Source: Campylobacterota bacterium (GTDB lineage Bacteria > Campylobacterota > Campylobacteria > Campylobacterales > Sulfurovaceae). From it: a stretch of DNA of 10,571 nt. The stretch covers positions 1 through 10,571 of the forward strand of contig WFMX01000176.1 of NCBI GenBank assembly GCA_015488875.1. Reading direction: 5' to 3'. This document shows positions 5,312-10,571 of this stretch, piece by piece (positions within the stretch are counted from its first letter, which is position 1; every line of letters starts with the position of its first letter). A program made the position numbers and the translations under genes. Under the pieces are notes generated by a model, which worked only from the letters and a program-made list of their open reading frames with translations, did not search any database and had not been told where the DNA came from.

Positions 5312-6718
5312 ATGTACAAAACGATACTATATGACCAGCTAACACCAGTCGCTCTATATGGGCAGATCAAAGAGAGATTTGAAGACCAGATTACTATGCT
5401 CTTTGAGAGTGTGGTCAACAACAGTGATGGAAACTTCAGCTTTATAGCACTTGGTGCAAAAGAGAGATTGACATATATAGACAAGACGACAAAATATCAA
5501 GATGTGGATGGTAATACTACCATATTGGATAGTGATCCTTTCGCATTCTTGAAGGACTATTATGCCAATGTAGATCAAGAGAGCTATAGAGAGCTATCTC
5601 AAGAAGTTGGGTTCAGTTTTGTAGATGGCTTCATAGGGTTTATCGCATATGATATGGTGAAAGTGTTTGAACCTATATTAGAGGAGAGTATGGATGACCT
5701 TTTGGATCCACTAGATACTCCTGATCTTGATCTAGTGAGACCACAGATCATATTGGCCTACTCTCATAAAAGTGCAAAACTTACAATGATACTAAATGAT
5801 GATAGTGTCAAGAGTGAATTTGACGAGATAGAGCTGATGCTAGATCAACCAACTACACCTATGCCGATAAAAGCTGTGAAGTTGGATGGCGATGGTAGCT
5901 TCTCTATAGAAGAGGAGAGATTTAAGCAGATGGTAGATGAGTCCAAGGAGCATATAAGAAGTGGTGATATATTTCAAATACTACTCTCCAACCGATATAC
6001 TCAAAAGGGTCAGATAGATCCCCTCAGCTTCTACCGTGTGCTTCGCTCCAAAAATCCATCACCATATCTATTTCTGCTTGATTATGATGATTTTTCCATA
6101 TGTGGTTCATCTCCTGAGGTGATGGTGAGACTGACAGAAAATGAAATACTTCTTCGTCCTATAGCAGGCACCAGAAAGAGGGGTGAAACTCATGCGAGAG
6201 ATTTGGAGCTAGAGCAAGAGATGCTAGATGACCCCAAAGAGTGTGCAGAGCATCTGATGCTCATAGACTTAGGTCGCAACGATGTGGGGAGAGTAGCTCA
6301 GACTGGTACAGTAGAGGTGACAGATATGATGAGGGTAGAGCGATATAGCCATGTGATGCATATGGTCAGTGATGTCGAAGCACAGCTAGCTGATGGCAAA
6401 GATATGTTTGACCTCTTTGCAGCTACATTTACAGCAGGTACCATGACAGGTGCCCCCAAGATCAAGGCTATGGAGATCATAGCGGAATTTGAAGGACTAA
6501 AGAGAGGCTTTTATAGTGGTTCTGTAGGATATTTTGCGTTCAATGGCAATATGGATAGTGCCATAGCCATCAGAACTTCACTTATCAAGCCTGACTCTAT
6601 CACGCTTCAAGCAGGAGCAGGAATAGTAGCAGATAGCCAACCAGAGCTAGAGTATCTTGAAGTCAAAAACAAATTGGGTGCCTTGCTATCTACGCTCAAA
6701 GAGATGCAGGAGCTATAG
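5312..6718 (+). CDS. trpE: Anthranilate synthase component I
   Basis: This 468-residue enzyme converts chorismate to anthranilate, the first committed step to tryptophan, with ammonia normally supplied by the TrpG glutaminase. The N-terminal domain has LFES (30-33), the counterpart of the LLES tryptophan-feedback motif, which favours TrpE over PabB. The chorismate-binding domain runs from about 200 and contains QILLSNRY (222-229), SPYLFLLDY, PIAGTRKRG (283-291), ECAEHLMLIDLGRNDVGR (310-327), RYSHVMHMVSDV (344-355), TFTAGTMTGAPK (373-384) and the closing GAGIVADSQPELEYLEVKNK (435-454). All are intact. No trpG, trpD or other trp gene lies nearby, so TrpG must come from elsewhere. PabB or another chorismate-using homologue is the main alternative. 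The ATG follows AGGAT, which overlaps the end of the SPOR gene. Confidence 0.92.
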   Translation: MYKTILYDQLTPVALYGQIKERFEDQITMLFESVVNNSDGNFSFIALGAKERLTYIDKTTKYQDVDGNTTILDSDPFAFLKDYYANVDQESYRELSQEVGFSFVDGFIGFIAYDMVKVFEPILEESMDDLLDPLDTPDLDLVRPQIILAYSHKSAKLTMILNDDSVKSEFDEIELMLDQPTTPMPIKAVKLDGDGSFSIEEERFKQMVDESKEHIRSGDIFQILLSNRYTQKGQIDPLSFYRVLRSKNPSPYLFLLDYDDFSICGSSPEVMVRLTENEILLRPIAGTRKRGETHARDLELEQEMLDDPKECAEHLMLIDLGRNDVGRVAQTGTVEVTDMMRVERYSHVMHMVSDVEAQLADGKDMFDLFAATFTAGTMTGAPKIKAMEIIAEFEGLKRGFYSGSVGYFAFNGNMDSAIAIRTSLIKPDSITLQAGAGIVADSQPELEYLEVKNKLGALLSTLKEMQEL

Positions 6719-6720
6719 CG

Positions 6721-7509
6721 ATGAGAGAAATATTTGCTATATTTGGTGATCCTGTATCTCATTCCAAATCACCCCTCATGCACAACTTAGCCTTTCGTGG
6801 CTTGGCATATGACGGATGTTACGGTAGATATAGGCTTATAGATGGCGAGAGGCTCAGAGAGAAATTTTTTGAACTACAGCTCAAAGGTATCAACATCACA
6901 GTCCCACACAAAGAGCATGCATATAGAGCTTGTGATACACTAGATCCATTTGCTACGAGAGTAGGAGCAGTCAATACCATAGTGGAAAGAGATGGCAAAT
7001 TACATGGATACAACACAGATGCACCAGGCTTTTTGAGAGCTATATCAGAGTATGCAGATGCAAAAAATATATTACTTTTGGGTGCAGGTGGTACCACCAA
7101 ATCCACAAGTGCTATATTGTCAGATGAGGGGTATGATATCACCATCATCAACCGTGGCAGAGAGAGACTCAAAAGCTTTAGAGATGATGGTTTCAAAGTA
7201 TCTTCGTTTGACGACTTCACAGCAGACTCCTATGACCTCGTCATCAACATGACATCAGCAGGTCTCCAAGACGAGTCACTCCCAGCACCCAAAGAGATAC
7301 TAGACAGAGTCATATCATCCTCCAAAGCTTGCATAGATGTCATATATGGCAAGGAGACAGCATTTTTGAGACTTGCAAAGAGCCACAACAAACCTACAAA
7401 AGATGGTAGCGATATGCTACTATACCAAGGCATCATAGCATTCCAACACTTCACAAACTATAGATATAGCTTTGAAGAGATAGAGAGTTATATGAAGAGA
7501 GCATTTTAG
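6721..7509 (+). CDS. aroE: Shikimate dehydrogenase (NADP+)
   Basis: This 262-residue cytoplasmic enzyme reduces 3-dehydroshikimate to shikimate with NADPH, the fourth step of the shikimate pathway. The shikimate-binding SHSKSP (13-18, with Ser15 and Ser17), the catalytic Lys64 in NITVPHKE, Asn85 in AVNT and Asp100 in NTDAPGF are all present. The Rossmann glycine loop is GAGGTT (121-126), followed by INRGRER (143-149) for the adenosine phosphate. The late motif LLYQGIIAFQ (233-242) includes the conserved Gln236. Family size is about 260-280, so the protein is complete. The ATG lies two bases after the trpE stop, with GGAG inside the last trpE codons, indicating coupled translation. It supplies the chorismate branch that TrpE draws on, so this operon pairs two steps of one route. 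Confidence 0.96.
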   Translation: MREIFAIFGDPVSHSKSPLMHNLAFRGLAYDGCYGRYRLIDGERLREKFFELQLKGINITVPHKEHAYRACDTLDPFATRVGAVNTIVERDGKLHGYNTDAPGFLRAISEYADAKNILLLGAGGTTKSTSAILSDEGYDITIINRGRERLKSFRDDGFKVSSFDDFTADSYDLVINMTSAGLQDESLPAPKEILDRVISSSKACIDVIYGKETAFLRLAKSHNKPTKDGSDMLLYQGIIAFQHFTNYRYSFEEIESYMKRAF

Positions 7510-7518
7510 ATCGCATAA

Positions 7519-7534
7519 GGTCGATTTATCGACT
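7519..7534 (+). terminator. Short hairpin after aroE, weak terminator candidate
   Basis: GTCGA (7520-7524) and TCGAC (7529-7533) form a perfect 5-bp stem with a TTTA loop, extendable by one G-T pair. It lies ten bases after the aroE stop, but no T run follows. Confidence 0.25.
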
Positions 7535-7552
7535 ATCTGTGGAGTTCACTAG

Positions 7553-7572
7553 CCAACAAATTTTTATGTTGG
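7553..7572. terminator. Hairpin at the aroE / nuclease-like gene junction
   Basis: CCAACA (7553-7558) pairs perfectly with TGTTGG (7567-7572) around an AT-only loop. On the minus strand it overlaps the last codons of the convergent gene. It may act in both directions, but neither side has a good T tract. Confidence 0.25.
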
Positions 7573-8100
7573 ATTTATCTGCTCTATATGCTCGCCTTGT
7601 TGTGTCAATACGCTATAGCCTTTTTTGAGTGCCTGTGCCTGAAGATGTTCTGGAAATATTTTACCAGCTAATGCACCTACTACTTTATAGCCTCTATACA
7701 ATGGATGGAAATAATCAAATCGTTCAATAATCTTGTCGAGCTGTTCTATGCTATTTTGAGTTACTCTGTTTTTGACCTCCACCACTGCTACACTATTGCC
7801 ATTTTCCAACAGTATGTCAATCTCTTGCATCTCGCCCTTAAAAGCCCTCTTACTATTTGGATACATATAATCAAAGTTTATATTTGCAATAGTTGGATTT
7901 TTCTTAAGAGATGAATAGAAAAACTCCTCTGTCTCTAAGCCAATAGATTTATTGACTCCACTTATATTTTGAGAGAGTGCTTTTACTAATTTATCAGTCT
8001 TTTTCATCTGCTCATCAGTCTTCTTTATCTGTTCATCAGTTTGAGCTTGTGCTTCTCGTAGTTCTAGTATCGCTCTGGTTAGCTCTTCGTTTGTTATCAT
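7564..8100 (-). CDS. Coiled-coil protein with PD-(D/E)XK nuclease-like domain (DUF3782-like)
   Basis: This 178-residue protein opens with a helical region carrying heptad repeats (TDEQIKK, TDEQMKK, TDKLVKA at 21-41). A compact alpha/beta domain follows. Glu58 (GLETEEFF), Asp95 (QEIDILLENG) and the pair Glu108/Lys110 (VAVVEVKNRV) reproduce the spacing of a PD-(D/E)XK nuclease core. Proteins of this type (DUF3782 and relatives) are common, often in many copies, in cyanobacteria and Campylobacterota. Their role is not established, and no nuclease activity should be assumed. There is no signal peptide, so it is likely cytoplasmic. It is a single gene with its own strong TGCTATAAT promoter and an AAAGGA ribosome site about seven bases before the ATG. 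No restriction, toxin or transposase gene is adjacent. The gene is real; the fold is a motif-based inference. Confidence 0.88.
   Translation of the reverse strand: MITNEELTRAILELREAQAQTDEQIKKTDEQMKKTDKLVKALSQNISGVNKSIGLETEEFFYSSLKKNPTIANINFDYMYPNSKRAFKGEMQEIDILLENGNSVAVVEVKNRVTQNSIEQLDKIIERFDYFHPLYRGYKVVGALAGKIFPEHLQAQALKKGYSVLTQQGEHIEQINPT
7991..8042 (-). repeat. 21-bp tandem repeat encoding coiled-coil heptads
   Basis: Two near-identical 21-base units (7991-8011 and 8012-8032) are followed by the start of a third. Each encodes one seven-residue turn pair (TDEQIKK or TDEQMKK). Because the unit is a multiple of three, gain or loss of copies would lengthen or shorten the coil without breaking the frame. 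Confidence 0.65.
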
Positions 8101-8118
8101 CGCCTATCCTTTGGTTCT

Positions 8119-8124
8119 ATTATA
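8119..8124 (-). promoter_or_regulatory. Extended -10 promoter for the nuclease-like gene
   Basis: TGCTATAAT on the minus strand combines a perfect -10 with the TGn extension. It lies 18 bases before the start codon, giving a leader of about a dozen bases that holds the AAAGGA ribosome site. Confidence 0.6.
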
Positions 8125-8250
8125 GCAAAATTAAGTAAAGATTTAAATGGTATAGGCTCTTATGATCGATTCACCGACCACGCATCACGCAAATCAAATA
8201 TCAATAAAATTTTATCTAACAACAGTGGTGATATGTAAGCTTGATAGATA

Positions 8251-8256
8251 TATAAT
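8251..8256 (+). promoter_or_regulatory. -10 promoter element for the lipoprotein gene
   Basis: TATAAT on the plus strand, in the run GATATATAATG, would start transcription near 8263, just ahead of the AGAGAGG ribosome site at 8264-8270. No -35 match is seen. Confidence 0.5.
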
Positions 8257-8277
8257 GTAACAAAGAGAGGTAACTTC

Positions 8278-9228
8278 ATGGAAAGAGAAAACAAATTAAA
8301 AATTTTTAGCATATGGTTTCTTTTGAGTTTTATATTTATTGGTTGCGGAAGTAGCAGTCAATCCACGACTGCAAATGACAGCAAACAGAGTAAATATACT
8401 TTCGTAATGATTCATTTTGAAGCAGGATATCAAGGAAGGCTAAATAATGATTTACCGATAGATATCCCTCAAGAATATATGAATATGGATTTAGGTTGGC
8501 AAGCATATCTGTTTGATACAGCAAAAAAATTAGTTCAAAAAGCTGATAGTTATGGTTTTCATCTAACGCTAGCATTCAATCCACAATGGGCAGAGTATAT
8601 TCTCTTAGATGATGCGAAAGTTAATCTTGTCAAGCAATGGCAAAAAAATGGTCATGAGATCGCCTTCCACCATCATTCGATAAATCATCCAGATTGGAAT
8701 GGCTACTCCAATGATCCACTTGCACTAAACAGCACAACTCCTTTTTTGGGTAATGTAGATAAAGGATTAAATATAATAAGGAATTTAGCATTGCCTGCAA
8801 ATGTGACAACAGCCATGATTAGTGGCTTGCCTATAGATATGCCTCAGAGCTATGAAGACACAAGCGATAGCTTGATATTTGCAGGGGGCAACCAATATAG
8901 TTCATTTGCACAATACGGTCAGCTTAGAAGCTTAAAACCACACAAAATTATAAAAAACAATGGTGCAGAAGTCACTTTTGTAACCCACAGACAGTTAACA
9001 AGCATATTGAATAATTATACGGTTGATGAAGCTTTGAATATCTTCAAGACAGAGTACAATAACATGCAAAATGATGAGATTTATGGAGTAGTATTTCACT
9101 GTTATGATTATCTTGTAGCAGAAGAGACATATAATGACTGGTTTGAATTTATAAAAAACAATAACGACACTATCAAAACCATTCATGAAGTTATTGCTGA
9201 TTATAAATATGATATACCGATTCAGTAA
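8278..9228 (+). CDS. Lipoprotein resembling a divergent NodB-type polysaccharide deacetylase
   Basis: This 316-residue protein has a lipoprotein signal: a hydrophobic core at 9-21 and a lipobox FIGC with Cys23 as the lipidation site, then a Ser/Thr-rich linker. The main domain begins near 40. NGHEIAFHHHSINHPDW (124-140) includes HSINH (133-137), which fits the H-(S/T)-x-x-H metal motif of NodB carbohydrate esterases, and VVFHCYDYL (271-279) resembles the late histidine motif. The first NodB motif, normally T-F-D-D, is not present: the equivalent strand reads VMIHFEAGY (43-51). The enzyme may therefore use another acid, or may only share the fold. The protein would face the periplasm or outer surface. 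The gene is more AT-rich and favours TTA more than its neighbours, suggesting separate ancestry. AGAGAGG lies seven bases before the ATG. It is a single gene, convergent with tmk. The CDS is firm; the function is tentative. Confidence 0.88.
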   Translation: MERENKLKIFSIWFLLSFIFIGCGSSSQSTTANDSKQSKYTFVMIHFEAGYQGRLNNDLPIDIPQEYMNMDLGWQAYLFDTAKKLVQKADSYGFHLTLAFNPQWAEYILLDDAKVNLVKQWQKNGHEIAFHHHSINHPDWNGYSNDPLALNSTTPFLGNVDKGLNIIRNLALPANVTTAMISGLPIDMPQSYEDTSDSLIFAGGNQYSSFAQYGQLRSLKPHKIIKNNGAEVTFVTHRQLTSILNNYTVDEALNIFKTEYNNMQNDEIYGVVFHCYDYLVAEETYNDWFEFIKNNNDTIKTIHEVIADYKYDIPIQ

Positions 9229-9283
9229 TTCTAATGTCTCCGATTTGCGCCCATTTCCATCCATCCTCGGTAATGCCAATGAA

Positions 9284-9322
9284 TTAAGCACGACAGGGAT
9301 CATGTATTGCAAAATCAACACA
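9284..9322 (+). repeat. Intergenic repeat, copy B
   Basis: This is the partner of the 39-base block at 3385-3423, in the same orientation, with six substitutions and no gaps. It lies between the lipoprotein gene and tmk. The surrounding 167 bases hold no convincing gene. Confidence 0.7.
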
Positions 9323-9347
9323 TAACGAGGGCAAATTGTTATTTTTG

Positions 9348-9377
9348 TAGGTTTGGTATTTGGCGGTGCCAAGCCTA
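9348..9377. terminator. Hairpin between the lipoprotein gene and tmk
   Basis: TAGGTTTGG (9348-9356) pairs with CCAAGCCTA (9369-9377) with one G-T wobble around a 12-base loop. A smaller hairpin, TTGGC-GGT-GCCAA (9360-9372), competes for the same bases. It could end transcription from either side of this convergent junction. No T run follows on the plus strand; the minus side reads ACAAAAATAAC rather than T. It may equally be part of the repeat element. Confidence 0.35.
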
Positions 9378-9395
9378 CTAAGCGTGCAAGGTCAG

Positions 9396-9977
9396 TCATA
9401 AACCTTGATATACACTCTCCTCTATCTCTCTGCTTATCTGCTCCCTGTCTCTTCTTGCATCTATGATGATATGGTCTATATCCATATACTCCACCACTAG
9501 CCTCATCTGCTCTTGTACTTTGAGTAGATACTCTAGCCCACGAAGCTCTATACCATCTAGTTCTTTCTCTGAAGTTCTCTGCTTTAGTGTCGTGATATCG
9601 GTGATAAATAGTATTACCTTGTCTGGTAGTCTATCTTGAAGTGCAAATCTGTTGAGGTTGATTAGCGTATCTATATCGAACTGTTCATTTGCCAAAGCGT
9701 ATGCCATACCAGATACAAACCCCCTATCTGATACTATCAGCTTATCTCTGTTTGGCTTGATGACTTGCTCGTAATGTTCTGCACGATCTGCCAAAAATAG
9801 TAGAAGCTCAGCTCTCTTGGACTCCAGAGTATCACCCAAAAGTATCTCTCTAGCCTTTAGACCAAAAGATGTACCGCCTGGCTCTTTAGTGGTGATGATA
9901 TCGGAGTATTTTGTTTTGAGTATATCTATCTGTGTACTCTTACCACAGGTGTCTATACCCTCAAAAAGTATATACAA
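9396..9977 (-). CDS. tmk: Thymidylate kinase (dTMP kinase), TTG start
   Basis: This 193-residue cytoplasmic enzyme phosphorylates dTMP to dTDP with ATP. The P-loop is GIDTCGKST (7-15). TKEPGGT (30-36) and SDRGFVSGMAYA (83-94, with the DR pair at 84-85) are the nucleotide-binding blocks of the family. FALQDRLPDKVILF (111-124) leads into the helical lid region. Family length is about 190-215. The only start that gives the expected N-terminus MYILFEG is a TTG, one base after the coaD stop (TAAGTTG). A strong GGAGGGG ribosome site lies inside the last coaD codons, so translation is coupled. The stop codon is followed by repeat-bearing non-coding DNA and not by another gene on this strand. Confidence 0.95.
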   Translation of the reverse strand: MYILFEGIDTCGKSTQIDILKTKYSDIITTKEPGGTSFGLKAREILLGDTLESKRAELLLFLADRAEHYEQVIKPNRDKLIVSDRGFVSGMAYALANEQFDIDTLINLNRFALQDRLPDKVILFITDITTLKQRTSEKELDGIELRGLEYLLKVQEQMRLVVEYMDIDHIIIDARRDREQISREIEESVYQGL

Positions 9978-9978
9978 C

Positions 9979-10491
9979 TTAAGACCCCTCCACTATCATG
10001 TCATAGACCACTGCTGGGACGAGGTGGTCTATCTTGCCATTGAAGTGAAGTATGGATCTCACCACTGACGAGCTGACAAATGCTTGTTCCAAACTCGGCA
10101 TTAGATAGATGGTCTCTAGCTCTTTTTTGAGTGAAGCGTTGGCATAGCCCATCTGTAGCTCATACTCAAAATCACTAACTGCCCTAAGTCCTCGGATGAT
10201 GAAGTTGGCATCAAGCTCATCAGAGAGGTTGACAAGCAGATTTTCAAACCCTATCACCCTAATCTTTGGATGACCCTTGGTGACGCTTTTTACCATCTCT
10301 ATCCTCTGCTCTAGTGTAAACATAGGTTTTTTGGCTTCACTCTCAGCCACCGCTACTATGATCTCATCAAATATCTTGCAGGCACGACTGATGATATCCA
10401 AATGTCCATTGGTGATAGGATCAAATGTCCCAGGGTATATTGCTCTTCTCACTATATCCTCTTTTTCCGTATCCTCTTTTGTGCTACTCAT
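9979..10491 (-). CDS. coaD: Phosphopantetheine adenylyltransferase
   Basis: CoaD joins ATP and 4'-phosphopantetheine to make dephospho-CoA, the penultimate step to coenzyme A. AIYPGTFDPITNGHLDII holds the nucleotidyltransferase GTFDP and the T/HxGH-type NGH motif. KKPMFTLEQRIEM, FIIRGLRAVSDFEYELQM and the C-terminal VSSSVVRSI, which helps bind ATP, complete the family pattern. The start is uncertain. An ATG at 10503 overlaps the end of ubiX. The ATG at 10491, used here (170 residues), has GGAG six bases upstream. A GTG at 10452, with GAGG five bases upstream, gives 157 residues beginning MRRAIYPGTFDP, which matches the usual family N-terminus best. The longer forms add a hydrophilic tail rich in Glu, Asp and Lys. 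It lies in the ubiX-coaD-tmk operon. Confidence 0.94.
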   Translation of the reverse strand: MSSTKEDTEKEDIVRRAIYPGTFDPITNGHLDIISRACKIFDEIIVAVAESEAKKPMFTLEQRIEMVKSVTKGHPKIRVIGFENLLVNLSDELDANFIIRGLRAVSDFEYELQMGYANASLKKELETIYLMPSLEQAFVSSSVVRSILHFNGKIDHLVPAVVYDMIVEGS

Positions 10492-10493
10492 AT

Positions 10494-10571
10494 CTAGCTC
10501 CATCTCTTGTAAAGTTTATGTTTTATACCTAGTGTATCATACCATTTGCCTATGATAAATCTCTCCATATC
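10494..10571 (-). CDS. ubiX: UbiX-family flavin prenyltransferase, C-terminal end only
   Basis: The last 25 codons of a minus-strand gene enter from the right edge and end at a TAG (10494-10496). The residues include MERFIIGKWYDTLGI followed by HKLYKRWS. This matches the C-terminus typical of UbiX/Pad1-type flavin prenyltransferases, which make prenylated FMN for UbiD decarboxylases; family members often end in LGI-x-H-x-LYKRW. The ubiX-coaD-tmk order is, from memory, common in Campylobacterota and supports the call. The stop lies a few bases inside or next to the coaD start, depending on which coaD start is used. Most of the protein lies outside the window. Confidence 0.75.
   Translation of the reverse strand, partial: DMERFIIGKWYDTLGIKHKLYKRWS

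Noticed and set aside
6819..7220. Minus-strand 133-codon ORF inside aroE
   Set aside because: It is antisense to a complete aroE; long antisense frames are expected where codon use avoids stop complements.
7991..8042. CRISPR-like repeat array
   Set aside because: The units are contiguous, have no spacers and encode protein heptads.
8995..9399. Minus-strand 134-codon ORF whose ATG overlaps the tmk stop (ATGA), looking like the next gene of the operon
   Set aside because: Its first part reads through the repeat-bearing non-coding DNA and the rest is antisense to the well-supported lipoprotein gene. The translation shows no domain-like pattern.

Overview
The window looks like chromosomal DNA from a low-to-moderate GC member of the Campylobacterota (epsilonproteobacteria), probably a Sulfurovum- or Sulfurimonas-like free-living lineage. 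This is inferred from the gene orders ubiX-coaD-tmk and SPOR gene-trpE-aroE, from the heavy use of ATA, CTA and AGA codons, and from promoters that show a clear TATAAT -10 box without a recognisable -35 box. The genus is a judgement from memory of the group, not a database result.

Layout. At the left edge (1-480) lies ruvX on the minus strand. A divergent AT-rich spacer (480-738) holds its promoter and a possible 29-residue membrane peptide that overlaps the start of a secreted coiled-coil L,D-transpeptidase gene (739-1452, plus). Converging on it is a tight minus-strand pair: rseP (intramembrane site-2 protease) and a yggS-type PLP-binding protein gene. A 376-base gene-free stretch (3292-3667) follows. 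It carries the rseP promoter, one copy of an intergenic repeat and two well-formed inverted repeats, and looks like the remnant of a small repetitive or mobile element. Next come a secreted NlpC/P60 peptidase gene (minus) and, divergent from it, a compact operon: a membrane-anchored SPOR protein, trpE and aroE (4515-7509). Then there is a convergent small coiled-coil/PD-(D/E)XK nuclease-like gene (7564-8100, minus), a divergent AT-rich lipoprotein gene resembling a NodB polysaccharide deacetylase (8278-9228, plus), and a second copy of the intergenic repeat (9284-9322). The window closes with the minus-strand operon ubiX (C-terminal end only), coaD and tmk.

How the genes work together. Four envelope or peptidoglycan proteins lie here: the L,D-transpeptidase, the NlpC/P60 hydrolase, the SPOR protein and the possible deacetylase. 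RseP adds envelope protein turnover. TrpE and AroE act in aromatic amino-acid synthesis, CoaD and UbiX in cofactor synthesis, Tmk in dTTP synthesis, RuvX in RNA/DNA housekeeping and YggS in PLP homeostasis. The accessory material is concentrated at 3292-3667 and 7564-9395. I see no complete insertion sequence, tRNA, rRNA or CRISPR array. I found no convincing new multi-gene system; the most unusual signals are the paired intergenic repeat, the nested palindrome at 3488-3559, the tiny membrane ORF and the divergent deacetylase-like lipoprotein.
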